Source: Leucobacter allii (GTDB taxonomy: Bacteria > Actinomycetota > Actinomycetes > Actinomycetales > Microbacteriaceae). From it: 64,000 bases of DNA. The notes beneath the pieces are model-generated. The model had not been told where the DNA came from, did no database searches, and saw nothing but the letters and a program-made list of their open reading frames with translations. Every line of letters starts with the position of its first letter. Position 1 is the first letter of the stretch. Shown piece after piece: positions 23,432 through 33,357 of this stretch. Position numbers and translations under genes: made by a program. The stretch lies in the NCBI RefSeq assembly GCF_022919155.1, contig NZ_CP095045.1, positions 1,860,001-1,924,000 on the forward strand, given 5' to 3'.

Positions 23432-26400
23432 CTACGGCGACGTCCCGAGCCGGTCGGCCGCCGCGAGCCAGATCGCCTCGAGCTCGGGGAGCCCTCGCGG
23501 GGTGCCCCCGCGGAGCTCGACGCCCTCGGCGACGTAGAACAGGCACACGTCGATGCGCTCGGCCGGCACGCCCGACCACTGCGCGTAGGCGTGGCGGTAG
23601 AGATCCAGCTGGAAGAACCGGGTCTCGCGCTCCGCATCGGTGCGAGGCGATCGGCCGGACTTCCAGTCCACGATCTCATAGCGCGCGGCCTCGCTCCGCG
23701 CGGCCGACGCTCCGCTCGTCGCGCCAGCCGAGCCTGAGGTGGACGCGACGCCAGCGCCGGACGCGACGCCAGCGCCGGACTCGGTCTCACCGCCGCACGC
23801 GGCGCCAGCGCCGGACACGGTGCCGGCGCCGGACACGCCCGAGTCGTCGGCCGCGGGAGGCAAGCGGTAGACGGCGTCGAGCTTGCAGACGAGCGTGCGT
23901 CCCGCGAAGGGCAGCGTCACCTCCTGCTCCACGGCGATCGGCCGCAGCCCGGCCCACCGAGATCGCTCGAAGACGTCGATGAGCGGCTGCAGCTCGGCCT
24001 CCTCCGTGAACTCCTCGTGACGCGGCGCGTCGTCGGCGCTCCCCCAGAGCGGCAGCGCGGTCCCCCGCGCCGTCGTGGCGCGCCGCTCCACCCACTCGTG
24101 GAAGCGGTTGCCGACCCGCGTGCGACGGTACGGGCGCTGCGGAATCGGACGAAGCCGGCGTCGCTCTGCGGCCACGGGGTCCTCGACGAACTCGTGGAAC
24201 GTGGACGCCGTAATCCGTTCGGGCAGCGCTCCGCCGCCACCGGCCGCACCGGCCGCACTGGTCGCAGCCGACGCCCCGGTCGCACCGGTCGCACCGGTCG
24301 CAGGCGACGCCCCGGTCGCGCGTCCGTCTCGGGAGGGACCCCCGATGTCGGAGGAGTCCCCGGCGCCCGAGGAGCCCACGGCACCGGCATCGGCACCCGC
24401 CGCGCCCGCCCGTCGGGCGTCCGCGTGCGCCCGCTGCTGCGCGCGACGCTCCGCAAGCAGCAGGCGGACGGTCGGATCGATGCCGACGGCGGCGCGATCC
24501 TCAGCGCCGATGCCTGCAGACTCGCGGTCCGCAGCGCCGATGCCTGCGGAGGCGCGGTCCGCAGCGCCGATCCCTGCGGAGGCGCGGTCCGCAGCGCCGG
24601 CGCCGCCGCGCGACCCCTCCGTCTGCGCCAGGACCGCGGACAGCCGCTCCGCCGCGCGACGCACCCGCGGAGCGCGGTCGCCGAGCGGATCCAGCGGCCA
24701 CTGCAGTGTGAGCTCGGCGTGCTCGCTCGGATCGGTCTCGTGAGCGCTCGCCTCGGGGAGTCCGGTGATCAGCCCGGCCTCCTGGAGCTCGACGAGATAC
24801 GGTGACGGCGGGCGCGGTCTGGTCTGCCCGCCCCAGAACGACCCGCTGAGAAAGAGCCGCTCCGCCGCACGCGTCACGGCGACGTAGGCGAGCCGCCGCT
24901 CCTCCTCGGCGTGGGCGCGACGCAGGCCCTCCTTGTACTCGGAGATGCGATCCCGCAGTTCCTTCTGCGTGTCCGCGAGCCGCCAGTCGAGCGCGGGCCG
25001 CGCCGCCGCGTCGCCCCGCAGCTCGTCCGGCAGTTCGCCGGTGCGCAGCCAGCCGGCTCCGGAGCGCGGGGTTCCGGGGAACTCCCCCGCGACGAGCCTC
25101 GGCACCGCGACGAGATCCCATTCGAGCCCCTTGGAGCCGTGCGCCGTGATGAGCTGCACCGTTCCGGGCTCGGGAGCGGCGACGTGCTCCGCCGTCTCGT
25201 CCGCCTCGACGGCGCGCTCGATCCATTCGAGCAGCGAGGGCAGCGTGCCCCGGGTGTCCACGGCGAGGTAGCCCTCGACGAGCTCGACGAAGGCGTCGAG
25301 GTTGGCGTGCGCGGCGGCCGTGCCGGCCTGCAGCCGGGCCTCGTTGGCGTCGAGTTCGATGTCGATCCGGAGCGCGTGCACCACCTGCGTGATGAGCTCC
25401 CCGATCGGTCCTCCGACGCGCTGTCTGAGCGCTTGCAGGACGCGTCCGGCCTCGCGAAGCCGCTCGCGTCCGATCTCGCCGATGCCCGCGAGCGCGCCGT
25501 GGTCGAGCGTGCGCAGTTCGGCGATCCGGTCGAGCGCGTCGATGAGCGTGACGTCGCGGTCCGGATCCTGCAGCACGCTGTCCGCCTCGCGGTCGGCCGC
25601 ATCGAGCGGTCGCAGCGACACGTCGCGGGAGGCGAACCAGCGGGCGGCGTCGCGCAGCCCGGCGAGATCCCTCACCCCGATCCGGAAGCGCGGGCCCGCG
25701 AGCAGACGGATGAGGTCGCCGCCGGCATCCGCGTACCAGATGCAGCGCAGCGCGCTCACGACGTCGGTGACCTCCGGCGTCGTGAGCAGGCCGCCGAGTC
25801 CGACGATGCGATTGGGCACCCCCGCATCGGAGAGCGCGGCGGAGAAGGCGGCCATCGGGCTGCGCTTGCGGAAGACCACGGCCGCGCTCGGCGGTGCACC
25901 GTGCTCGGCGAGGTGCGCCGCGCGCGCCGCCCGCATCCACTCGGCGACGGCGAGCCGCTCCTCGTGCACGGTCTCCGGGTAGACCCACTCGACGCTCCCG
26001 CTCTCCGCGCCCGGCCGCGGCCGCAGTTCGGGGACCGGGATCGCGGCCTCCGCGACGAGGGGCGCGGCGATCGCGTTGGCGACGTCCAGCACCTCACGGG
26101 GGTTCCGCCAGCTCGTCGAGAGCGTCAGCGTGGCCGGCGGAACGGGACCGTCGCCCGATGCGTCGCCCGGCCGACCGCCGACGCTTCCTCCGGAACCGCC
26201 TCGGCCGGTGCCGGCGTCCCGCTCGATGCCGGCGTCCCGACTGGTGCCGGTGCCCCGCTCGCTGCCGGTGCCTCGACCACCGCCGCGAAAGTCGGCGTGA
26301 AAGGAGCGCAAGCCTGCAGCGGAGGCCCCGCGCCAGCCGTAGATCGACTGGTGCGGGTCGCCGACGGCCATCACCGACCCGCCGCGGAAGATCATCGAGA

Positions 26401-27379
26401 GGAATCGGGTCTGCCCGACCGAGGTGTCCTGGACCTCATCGAGCAGCACCGCCCGGTGGCGCCGGCGCAGCACCGAGACCCCCTCGGGCGAGCGTTCGAG
26501 CGCGCGGGTGGCTGAGGCGAGCTGATCCGAGAACTCGATGACCCCGCGTCGCTGCTTCTCCTCCGCGTAGGCGCGGGCGAGCCGGGTGATGAGCGGCGTC
26601 TCGGCGAGCGCGGCGACCGCGTCGCGCACCGGAGCGTAGACCTTGCCGCTGGCGCTGCCGCGGTCCCGCTCCTTCTCGTCGTAGGGCAGAGCAAGCGCAC
26701 GGCCGAACTCGGCGACCACCTGATCCACGCGGTCGAGCGAGCTCAGGTGGTCCGAGACCGCGTGATCGAGGCCGAGCACGTGGCGGACGAGCTGAGCGGT
26801 CGAGAGCGTGCTCGTCGGGAGTTCCGGGTCTCGGCTCGCGAGGATCACCTCGCGTGCGATCCGCCACGCCGTCGCCTCGTCGATGACCGCCGCGCCCGGC
26901 GCGATTCCCGCGGCGATCCCGAACTCCTGGAGGACGCCCGAGGCGAAGGCGTTGTAGGTGCTCACCTCGGGCATGTCGAGGCCGTCCCCGATGTGTTCTG
27001 CGAGCTCCGCCGCCCGGGCTCCCTCACGCGGTGCGAGGAGGCCGCGCGAGGCGGCGTCTTCGAGCCGCGCGACGAAGACGGCGAGCCGGCCGGAGATGCG
27101 CTCGCCCAGTTCGCCCGCGGCCTTCCGGGTGAAGGTGAGCCCGAGCACCGCGTCGGGGGCCGCGAGTCCGTTGGCGACGAGCCAGACGACGCGGTTCGCC
27201 ATGGTCTCGGTCTTGCCGCTGCCCGCACCGGCGACGACGAGTGCGCTGCCGCCGAGCGGATGCTCGATGACGCCGGTCTGCTCCGGCGTCGGGAGGAGGG
27301 GCGGCTTCGGCGGTTCCGCGAGGATCTCGGCGATGCGCGCGGCGGAGAAGACGACGGTCGCGGCGGACGCGGCGTTCAC
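23432..27379 (-). CDS. adnB: AdnB-like helicase-nuclease subunit (RecB-family)
   Basis: 1315 residues from a GTG that overlaps the adnA stop in GTGA. An SF1A motor has all motifs: VVAGAGSGKTETMANR (about 45-60), DEVQDTS, AVGDPHQSIYGWRGA, GSKGLEWDLVAVP and RRLAYVAVTRA. A C-terminal PD-(D/E)xK nuclease follows: FHEWVERR, KLDAVYRL (about 1165) and EIVDWKSG (about 1238), with QxxxY (QLDLYRHAY). This is the lead subunit of the AdnAB double-strand-break resecting machine of Actinobacteria; it loads on DNA ends and feeds recombination. Compared with the ~1100-residue mycobacterial protein it carries extra low-complexity inserts: one after motif III (about 375-405), an Ala/Gly/Asp repeat at about 935-960 and one inside the nuclease (about 1175-1220). 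Confidence 0.9.
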   Translation of the reverse strand: MNAASAATVVFSAARIAEILAEPPKPPLLPTPEQTGVIEHPLGGSALVVAGAGSGKTETMANRVVWLVANGLAAPDAVLGLTFTRKAAGELGERISGRLAVFVARLEDAASRGLLAPREGARAAELAEHIGDGLDMPEVSTYNAFASGVLQEFGIAAGIAPGAAVIDEATAWRIAREVILASRDPELPTSTLSTAQLVRHVLGLDHAVSDHLSSLDRVDQVVAEFGRALALPYDEKERDRGSASGKVYAPVRDAVAALAETPLITRLARAYAEEKQRRGVIEFSDQLASATRALERSPEGVSVLRRRHRAVLLDEVQDTSVGQTRFLSMIFRGGSVMAVGDPHQSIYGWRGASAAGLRSFHADFRGGGRGTGSERGTGTSRDAGIERDAGTGRGGSGGSVGGRPGDASGDGPVPPATLTLSTSWRNPREVLDVANAIAAPLVAEAAIPVPELRPRPGAESGSVEWVYPETVHEERLAVAEWMRAARAAHLAEHGAPPSAAVVFRKRSPMAAFSAALSDAGVPNRIVGLGGLLTTPEVTDVVSALRCIWYADAGGDLIRLLAGPRFRIGVRDLAGLRDAARWFASRDVSLRPLDAADREADSVLQDPDRDVTLIDALDRIAELRTLDHGALAGIGEIGRERLREAGRVLQALRQRVGGPIGELITQVVHALRIDIELDANEARLQAGTAAAHANLDAFVELVEGYLAVDTRGTLPSLLEWIERAVEADETAEHVAAPEPGTVQLITAHGSKGLEWDLVAVPRLVAGEFPGTPRSGAGWLRTGELPDELRGDAAARPALDWRLADTQKELRDRISEYKEGLRRAHAEEERRLAYVAVTRAAERLFLSGSFWGGQTRPRPPSPYLVELQEAGLITGLPEASAHETDPSEHAELTLQWPLDPLGDRAPRVRRAAERLSAVLAQTEGSRGGAGAADRASAGIGAADRASAGIGAADRESAGIGAEDRAAVGIDPTVRLLLAERRAQQRAHADARRAGAAGADAGAVGSSGAGDSSDIGGPSRDGRATGASPATGATGATGASAATSAAGAAGGGGALPERITASTFHEFVEDPVAAERRRLRPIPQRPYRRTRVGNRFHEWVERRATTARGTALPLWGSADDAPRHEEFTEEAELQPLIDVFERSRWAGLRPIAVEQEVTLPFAGRTLVCKLDAVYRLPPAADDSGVSGAGTVSGAGAACGGETESGAGVASGAGVASTSGSAGATSGASAARSEAARYEIVDWKSGRSPRTDAERETRFFQLDLYRHAYAQWSGVPAERIDVCLFYVAEGVELRGGTPRGLPELEAIWLAAADRLGTSP
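24505..24604 (-). repeat. 27-bp in-frame repeats in adnB
   Basis: Three to four copies of a unit reading CCGATGCCTGCGGAGGCGCG-like sequence encode (G-A-A-D-R-A-S-A-G-I) repeats in a linker between the helicase and nuclease domains. Confidence 0.75.
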
Positions 27380-30300
27380 GGGTGGCTCACCGCCCGAATG
27401 ATGTGGAGCCGGCAGGCGCCGGGCTGGTGCGGATCCGAGCAGTGATGCTCGACGCGCGCGGTGAAGGCCCCGCCGGCCATAACCTCTGCGATGCGCTCGA
27501 CGCGTTCGAGGAGCTCCGTGCGCGCCGCCGCATCGATGGGCTCCTGGACACGTTCGACGTAGCCGGCGGCCTTGGCGGCGTCCGGGTGCACGTAGAGCAG
27601 CCGCGCGCCGCCGCTGCGCGCCGCCGCGAGCAGCGCCGCCGCCTCGGCCGGCGCGACCGCGGCGGACCCCGCGCGCCCGACCCGACCGACTGGGACAGCC
27701 GGCGCGGCAGGAGCCGCGGGCACGGCCGGATCCATGGTCTCCTCCGGAGCGGCGGGCCCCTCCGGAGCTGCGGGACCGGTCGGACCGATGGGCTCCGCCG
27801 GAACCTCGGGCCCGGCCGAGTCGACCGCGTCGTCTCCGAGCACGAACGCGCCGAACTCGATCCCGAGCTGGTACGCCTGCAGCTGCGCGTGCGTCTCGGC
27901 CTGCGCCTTCGACGGGAGTGCGCGCCCGGTCTTGAGGTCGAGCACCGTCACCTCGGCCCCGCCGTCGGCCCGTTGCCTGAGTTCGAGGCGGTCGGCCATG
28001 CCGCGCAGCTCCGCGTGATCGAGCGGGATCCGGAACGGGGCCTCCGTGCCGATGAGCCGGCGGTCCGACCCCGCGAAATCTCGGAGATAGGCGGCCAGCC
28101 CGCTCGTCATCGCGGCGGCGAGGCGCTTCGCCCGTTCCGACTCCCAGTCCGCGTCGAACGGCAGCTTCCCCCACTCCGCCAAGACGGCGTCGAGCAGCGC
28201 CTCGGGGTCGGGGTCCCCGGCGGTCTCGAGGGCGTGGTGCACGAGCGTGCCGAGGCTCGCCTGCACGCCGCCGCCACCGCCGCCGAGGCGGGAGATCGCC
28301 CAGTCGAGGGCGCAGGTCTCGGCGCGCTCGAGCTGCGAGGGGCTGACCGGCACGCGCTCGTCGGGGTCCGTGAGATCGTGGAGCGGCGCCTCCGTGCTCG
28401 GCGGCAGGATGCCGTACCACTCCTCCGGTCTGGCGCCCGGCACCTCGTCGCGGGCGAGCGCCACGAGCGAGGCGAGGGCCGCCTCGTCGTCAGGATCCCG
28501 TGTGAGCCGTCGACGCATCTCCGCGGTGGCACCGCGCAGCGTGAGACGCACGCTCGGCAGCCCGTCCCGTCGATGGGCCGCGCCGAAGCCGAAGAAGGGG
28601 CTCGGGTGCTGATCCTCGTCGGCGACGGCGACCACCAGGAGCTCCCCCGTGGTGCGGGCGCAGGCTTGGGCGAAGAGCCGCAGTTCATCGTGCACGGTGT
28701 CGCGACGCGCGGGGGGCAGGGCCTCGCCGCCGCGCAGCCATCGTTCGAGTGCGGCCGTACCGAGCAGCGAACCGCGCGCGCGGAGGTTCGGCCAGGCGCC
28801 GTCCTGCACGCCGATGACGGCCACGATCGCGAACTCGCGGCCGACGGTGCCCTGCGGCGTCGTCACCGTTACCGCGGCGCGCTCGCTGCGCCGGGCCAGC
28901 GTGTCCTCCGGGACGGTGCTGGCGAGCAATTCCGTGAGCAGCTCGGTGATGGGCTGCTCGCTGTCCTGCTCCTCATGGCGCTGCAGCGCGAAGAACAGCC
29001 CGAGGACGGCGTCGAGCGAGCGATGCGCGTCGTCCGCGCGGACGCCGCGGCCGTCGAGCGCGTCATGCTGCCAGCGCTCCGCCAGACGCGTGCCGTCCCA
29101 GATCGCCCACAGCGTCTCGCGCGGTGTTCCGCCTGCCGCGTGCACCCGGGCTCCGGCCGCGGCGACGCGTCCGAGCCGGCGGAGGGCGCGCCCGCCGGAG
29201 CTATCGACGACGGGGTGCTCCCCCGGTGCCGAGAAGGCGTCGGCGACGAGCGCGTCGACGTCACGGACGGCGCGATCCTCGTCCCTGGCCATTCGGCGCT
29301 CCTGCAGCACGAGCGCCCCGCGCAGACGACGGACGGCAACGGGATCGAGGCCGCCGATCGCTCCCCCGACGATCCGCAGCACACCCTCGGGTGCGAGCTC
29401 CTCGATGCCCAGGGCGTGCCGCAGCAGTGCGACGAGCTCGCGCACGATCTGATGCTCGCGCAGCACGATGCCCCCAGCGGCGAGGCCGGTCGGCACCTGG
29501 TGGGAGGCGAGGGTGCGCGCCACGCGCGCCGCTTCGCCGCGGCTCCGGCAGATGACCGCCATCTCGCTCCAGTCGACGGGCCGGTTCCCGGTCGAGAACG
29601 CCGCGCGCGCCGGTGCGTCGCCGGGATCCGCCGAGGCGGGCTCATGCCCCGCCGGGCCATCGCCGGGCTCCGCCGGATCGGTGCCGAGCTCCGTCGGATC
29701 GGCGCCGGACTTTGCCGGATCGGCGCTGGGCTCCGCCGGATCGGCGCCGGACCCTGCCGAATCATCGCCGGCCTTCGCCGGATCGGCGATGCCGAGGTGC
29801 CGCGCGCGGAGCCGGTGCGCGATGATCCCGAGCTGCTCGGCCGGGGATGCCGCGACGGCGAACTCGACCGTGTCGTCCCCGTCACCGCGGGCGATGGCGC
29901 CGCCGGGTACGGCGCGGCCGCGGGTGATCGCGCCGAGCGCGCGATCCGCGCCGGCCTCACGGCCCTCCCTGGTCGTGCCGGACTCGCGGCCGGACCCCGC
30001 GAGGGTCCGCGCGTCCGCAGCCCGCTGCGCTCCGGCTCCCGCCGCACCGATCCGCGTGGTGAGCTCACGGACGAATCCGCGCACGACCGCGCCGTGCCGG
30101 TGCACCGTCTCGAGCACGACCGTCTGCTCTCCGGAGGATTCGGTCGGTCCGCCGCGCCGCACGGACGCCGCGCCGGCTCCGCGTCGGCGGAGCTCGTCGG
30201 TGAGGCGGGCGAGCACCGCCGTGCGTTCTCCGTGGAACGCGCCCGTGGCGATGTCGGGGTCGCCGAACACCCAGATGGCGCTCCCGGCGTCGGCGCACGC

Positions 30301-31233
30301 GGCGAGCAGGGCGAGCTCGCCCTCCCCGAGCTCCTGCGCATCATCGACGAGCAGGAGCCTCGGAACCGGCACCCCGCCGGCGCGGATCGCATCCGCGGCT
30401 TCTCGCAGCAGGGCGCTCGAACTGACCTCCTCGGGGCGGTCGACGGCGAGCCGAGCCGACACCTCGGCGATGAGCTCGAGCCCCGCGCACCACCGCGCGA
30501 CCACGCCCGGATCGGCGACGCGGCTCTGAGCCTCGCGGGATGCGGCCGCTCCGGCCTCGTGGAGCACCCGCAGCAGCTCCGCGGGACGCCACGCGAAGTC
30601 ATCGGCGACCCGCCAGAGCTCTCGGAGCTCGGCGCGGAACGTCGGGCTCCGCATCACCTCGGCCGGGAACTCCGCGAGGGCGGCGGCCGAGCTCGGGGCG
30701 GCGGCCGAGCCAGCGGCCGCAGCCGGCGCGATGGCGGGTTCCTGGGCGACCGAGGATGCCGGCGGGACAGCAGATGCCCGTGGGATAGCGGATGCCGGGC
30801 CGGCAGAGGCCGTATGCGCCCGATCCGCTCGGACCCCCGGTACGGCAGCACCGGCTCCGAGCATCGCATCGATGACGGCGGCGATCGCCTCGTCCTGGGC
30901 GGTGCCCGTGAGCAGACGCGGCGCCGCGCGCCCGGCGCGGGCTGCGGCGTGGGAGAGTACGGAGAAGGCGAGCGAGGCCGCGGTACGCACCGGTGTACCG
31001 CCGAGCGCTCGCGCGATCCGCCGCCCGATGCCGGCGCGGAGATCGGCGGCCACGGCGCGGCTCGGAGCGAGCGCGAGCACCGAGGACTCGTCCCAGCCCT
31101 CGCGGTCGAGGAACCGACCGTACGCCTCGACCAGCAGGGTGGTCTTCCCGCTCCCCGGGGCGCCCAGGATGCGTGCGTGCCGATCCGGATCGAGTTCCAG
31201 GACGCGGAGCTGCGATGGATCGAACGAGGTCAT
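27376..31233 (-). CDS. adnA: AdnA-like helicase-nuclease subunit
   Basis: 1285 residues from the ATG at 31233, chosen because TAGGCT lies six bases upstream. Walker A is GAPGSGKTTL (about 22-31). Motif II is LLLVDDAQE and motif III VFGDPDIATGAF, both looser than in AdnB. Motif VI is degraded (DELRLFAQACARTTGELLV), which suggests the weaker motor of the pair. The C-terminal nuclease shows SPSQLERAETCALDW, LGTLVHHALE and VLDLKTG (about 1098) with QLQAYQ. It forms the AdnAB heterodimer with the overlapping downstream gene. Low-complexity Ala/Asp/Pro/Gly inserts occur at about 100-180 and 475-530 and near residue 1150, making it ~230 residues longer than the mycobacterial protein (from memory). 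Confidence 0.88.
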   Translation of the reverse strand: MTSFDPSQLRVLELDPDRHARILGAPGSGKTTLLVEAYGRFLDREGWDESSVLALAPSRAVAADLRAGIGRRIARALGGTPVRTAASLAFSVLSHAAARAGRAAPRLLTGTAQDEAIAAVIDAMLGAGAAVPGVRADRAHTASAGPASAIPRASAVPPASSVAQEPAIAPAAAAGSAAAPSSAAALAEFPAEVMRSPTFRAELRELWRVADDFAWRPAELLRVLHEAGAAASREAQSRVADPGVVARWCAGLELIAEVSARLAVDRPEEVSSSALLREAADAIRAGGVPVPRLLLVDDAQELGEGELALLAACADAGSAIWVFGDPDIATGAFHGERTAVLARLTDELRRRGAGAASVRRGGPTESSGEQTVVLETVHRHGAVVRGFVRELTTRIGAAGAGAQRAADARTLAGSGRESGTTREGREAGADRALGAITRGRAVPGGAIARGDGDDTVEFAVAASPAEQLGIIAHRLRARHLGIADPAKAGDDSAGSGADPAEPSADPAKSGADPTELGTDPAEPGDGPAGHEPASADPGDAPARAAFSTGNRPVDWSEMAVICRSRGEAARVARTLASHQVPTGLAAGGIVLREHQIVRELVALLRHALGIEELAPEGVLRIVGGAIGGLDPVAVRRLRGALVLQERRMARDEDRAVRDVDALVADAFSAPGEHPVVDSSGGRALRRLGRVAAAGARVHAAGGTPRETLWAIWDGTRLAERWQHDALDGRGVRADDAHRSLDAVLGLFFALQRHEEQDSEQPITELLTELLASTVPEDTLARRSERAAVTVTTPQGTVGREFAIVAVIGVQDGAWPNLRARGSLLGTAALERWLRGGEALPPARRDTVHDELRLFAQACARTTGELLVVAVADEDQHPSPFFGFGAAHRRDGLPSVRLTLRGATAEMRRRLTRDPDDEAALASLVALARDEVPGARPEEWYGILPPSTEAPLHDLTDPDERVPVSPSQLERAETCALDWAISRLGGGGGGVQASLGTLVHHALETAGDPDPEALLDAVLAEWGKLPFDADWESERAKRLAAAMTSGLAAYLRDFAGSDRRLIGTEAPFRIPLDHAELRGMADRLELRQRADGGAEVTVLDLKTGRALPSKAQAETHAQLQAYQLGIEFGAFVLGDDAVDSAGPEVPAEPIGPTGPAAPEGPAAPEETMDPAVPAAPAAPAVPVGRVGRAGSAAVAPAEAAALLAAARSGGARLLYVHPDAAKAAGYVERVQEPIDAAARTELLERVERIAEVMAGGAFTARVEHHCSDPHQPGACRLHIIRAVSHP
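29650..29790 (-). repeat. 24-bp in-frame repeats in adnA
   Basis: Five to six imperfect copies of a unit encoding G-A-D-P-A-E/K-P/S-(S/G) (GGATCGGCGCCGGACTTTGC-like on the plus strand) form an interdomain linker. Confidence 0.75.
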
Positions 31234-31239
31234 GCGCAC

Positions 31240-31245
31240 AGCCTA
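31240..31245 (-). promoter_or_regulatory. -10 hexamer (TAGGCT), leaderless start of the adnAB operon
   Basis: TAGGCT on the minus strand ends six bases before the ATG at 31233. No Shine-Dalgarno precedes either this ATG or the GTG two codons upstream. Confidence 0.5.
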
Positions 31246-31638
31246 CTGACGACGTCCGACACCGCCACGGAGCGCACGCCGGCGTCGCCGCGGCTCCGCG
31301 CCCGGCGGTCCGCGCCGCGACATCGGAGCTCCGAGCAGCAGGGGGTCCGATGGTCGACCGGCTCCTTCGCCTCGCATCGAACCGGTGGTCCCGGACACCG
31401 GATGTTCCCTCGGTCGCCCCTTCGGAGGTGCGGTTGGACTTCCGGGATCCGGTCCTCGCGGTGCGGCCCTCCGAAGGTGCCGCGCATAACGCCGTGGCGG
31501 CGAACCGCGGCATCGACGAAGCCGTGAGCGCGGAGAGGGGCCGCATTTCCGCCGTGCCGAAGCCGAAGAGCTGCGTGCCAAAGCCGACGGGCCCCGCTCC
31601 CGGGGAACGCCTGCCCTCGCGGACTCCGCGCGGTGCCC
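31246..31638. other. Non-coding stretch between adnA and the HNH gene
   Basis: About 390 bases with only short arginine/serine-rich shadow reading frames on both strands. I see no gene, RNA fold or strong repeat. It holds the adnA promoter at its left end and the 3' region of the HNH gene at its right end. Confidence 0.5.
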
Positions 31639-33327
31639 TCACGCCGCCCCTCGAAGGCCGGGCGGCCTCACCGGGGATCTCGACCGGTACCAGCGACGCT
31701 CAGGATCGATCCACGCCGGGGGTCGCAACCGCGGGGTCGCATCCACCATGCGGATCTCCCAGCCGGAGACGTCGAGGCTGCGGTGGTGGTACCAGCAGAG
31801 CGTCACGCCGTTATCCGTGTGGGTCGCCCCGCCCCGGGCATGCTCCTGGACATGGTGGATCTCGCACCAGCTCGCCGGGACCGTGCAACCGGGGATGATG
31901 CAGCCGCCGTCGCGGACCGCGATCGCTCGCCGCTGGTGCGCCGAGAAGATCCGCTGCGGACCCCCGAGCTCGACGATCCCTCCGCCTGCGTCGAGCACGA
32001 CCCGCTGCGCCGCTCCCGCGCAGGCCGAGTGCCGCACGGAGCGGAGCGGGATCGGTGAGAGCGCCCCGTCGTGCCCGTGCACCCAGCCACTGCCCTCCCC
32101 CGATTCGAGGGCGTCGGCTTCGACCTGGACCAGCACGGTCACGGGGGCTCCGCCGAGCCGCGGAACGTCGGGTTGCCGGGCCGCAGCCGCCAGGACGGCG
32201 GCGAGCGCGTCGTGGCGGCGCTGATCCGGCGTGCGGGCGAGCATCTCCGCCGACGCGCCGGGTACGGGCTCCTCGCCCGCGCGCTCCTCGGGGACGAACC
32301 GGCCGGGGAAGCCGTCGTCCGCGTCAAGGTACCGGGTGCCGGAGCGTTCGGTGTCGGAGCGTGCGGCGCCGGAACCGTGGGGCTCGGGTTCATCGATGTC
32401 GGAGCGATCCGCCCCGGGATCACCCGCCTCCGAGCGGCCCGGATCGAGCGGATCCGCACCGGACATCGGGAACCTCACGGCTCGCCGCGCAGCGCCCGGA
32501 GCGTTGATCGCGTCGAAGAGCCGGGAGAGCAGCGCCGCGGTCTCAGGGAGCAGCGCGCCGGAGACGGGGACGAGTCCGTGGCGCTCCCGCCCGAGACGGA
32601 AGCCGCGTCGCTGCTCGAACCGGGCGTCGTCCGGTGCGGCCCCGTCCTGATCGAGCGCGTCGCCCCACGCCCGGCAGAGGACGCGCATGCCGTCGTCGTC
32701 GACGGCGAGCGCCTCCTCCGAACCCGTCGCCGCCGCGACCATCTCGCGTTCGGCGACGTCCAGCTGCGCCGGCGATGCTATGCCCTCCGTACGCGCCAGC
32801 GTCTCGGAGACGAGCGCCGAGCACTCCGCCGACAGCACACCAGCGCCGAATGCGGCGGCGACCCGCGGATCCCGCGCGGGAAGCGCCTCGCCGAGCAGGC
32901 TGGTCCTGGGCACGACGCGCTCTGCGAGCCGCATGCGCCGAGCGAGCGTCCGCGAACTCGCGGACGTCACCCGCCTGAGCAGTTCCGTCGCATTCCGGCA
33001 GCCCCGCCGCGCCGCCAGCGACTCCGCACCGAGCGCGGGGTCGCAGGCCGCCCTGACCCGTCCCGCCAGCACGACCTGTGCGTACTCCACGTGCCGGGCG
33101 AGGCGCTCCATCGCGCGATTCGCGTCGAGCAGCGCCTCGTCACTCACGATTCCGCCGGCAGGATCCTCCCTCGAGCCGCCCGGGCCGTGCAGCCCAGCGT
33201 CCCGGAGCGCCTGCGAGAACTCCGCGGAGAATCGATCGAGCCTCGCCGCCAGCGGATCCGCCACCGCACCCCTGGGATCCCCGTGGTCTTCGGGACCGGG
33301 TGAAGCAGCTGCGGTGCTGAGTTCCAT
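31639..33327 (-). CDS. 13E12-repeat family HNH endonuclease (DUF222 + HNH)
   Basis: 562 residues. The N-terminal ~400 residues form the helical DUF222/13E12 domain (NRAMERLARHVEYAQVV, RRGCRNATELLRRVTSAS). An Asp/Glu/Ser-rich linker follows, then an HNH nuclease at about 465-530: CIIPGCTVPASWCEIHHV, DNGVTLCWYHHRSLD. The two Cys pairs plus HH and N are in place for a zinc-stabilised ββα-metal nuclease. The ATG start at 33327 has a perfect LexA box 31 bases upstream, so the gene should be induced by DNA damage; mycobacterial 13E12 members also carry SOS boxes (from memory). The family is multicopy in actinobacteria and possibly mobile; its exact role is unknown. Confidence 0.9.
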   Translation of the reverse strand: MELSTAAASPGPEDHGDPRGAVADPLAARLDRFSAEFSQALRDAGLHGPGGSREDPAGGIVSDEALLDANRAMERLARHVEYAQVVLAGRVRAACDPALGAESLAARRGCRNATELLRRVTSASSRTLARRMRLAERVVPRTSLLGEALPARDPRVAAAFGAGVLSAECSALVSETLARTEGIASPAQLDVAEREMVAAATGSEEALAVDDDGMRVLCRAWGDALDQDGAAPDDARFEQRRGFRLGRERHGLVPVSGALLPETAALLSRLFDAINAPGAARRAVRFPMSGADPLDPGRSEAGDPGADRSDIDEPEPHGSGAARSDTERSGTRYLDADDGFPGRFVPEERAGEEPVPGASAEMLARTPDQRRHDALAAVLAAAARQPDVPRLGGAPVTVLVQVEADALESGEGSGWVHGHDGALSPIPLRSVRHSACAGAAQRVVLDAGGGIVELGGPQRIFSAHQRRAIAVRDGGCIIPGCTVPASWCEIHHVQEHARGGATHTDNGVTLCWYHHRSLDVSGWEIRMVDATPRLRPPAWIDPERRWYRSRSPVRPPGLRGAA

Positions 33328-33357
33328 GCTCTATTCTCTCACGCATCACGCCAAAAA

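Noticed and set aside
23432-28420. An upstream extension of adnB into adnA
   Set aside because: The frame is open upstream, but the GTGA overlap with the adnA stop and the position of motif I place the start at 27379.
31246-31638. Short reading frames in the adnA-HNH gap (for example from 31355 on the plus strand)
   Set aside because: Arg/Ser/Pro-rich with no ribosome site, domain or codon bias; they look like shadows of GC-rich DNA.
31639-33327. An insertion sequence or mobile intron encoded by the HNH gene
   Set aside because: No terminal inverted repeats, target duplication, transposase or intron RNA structure; it is a standard 13E12/DUF222-HNH gene.
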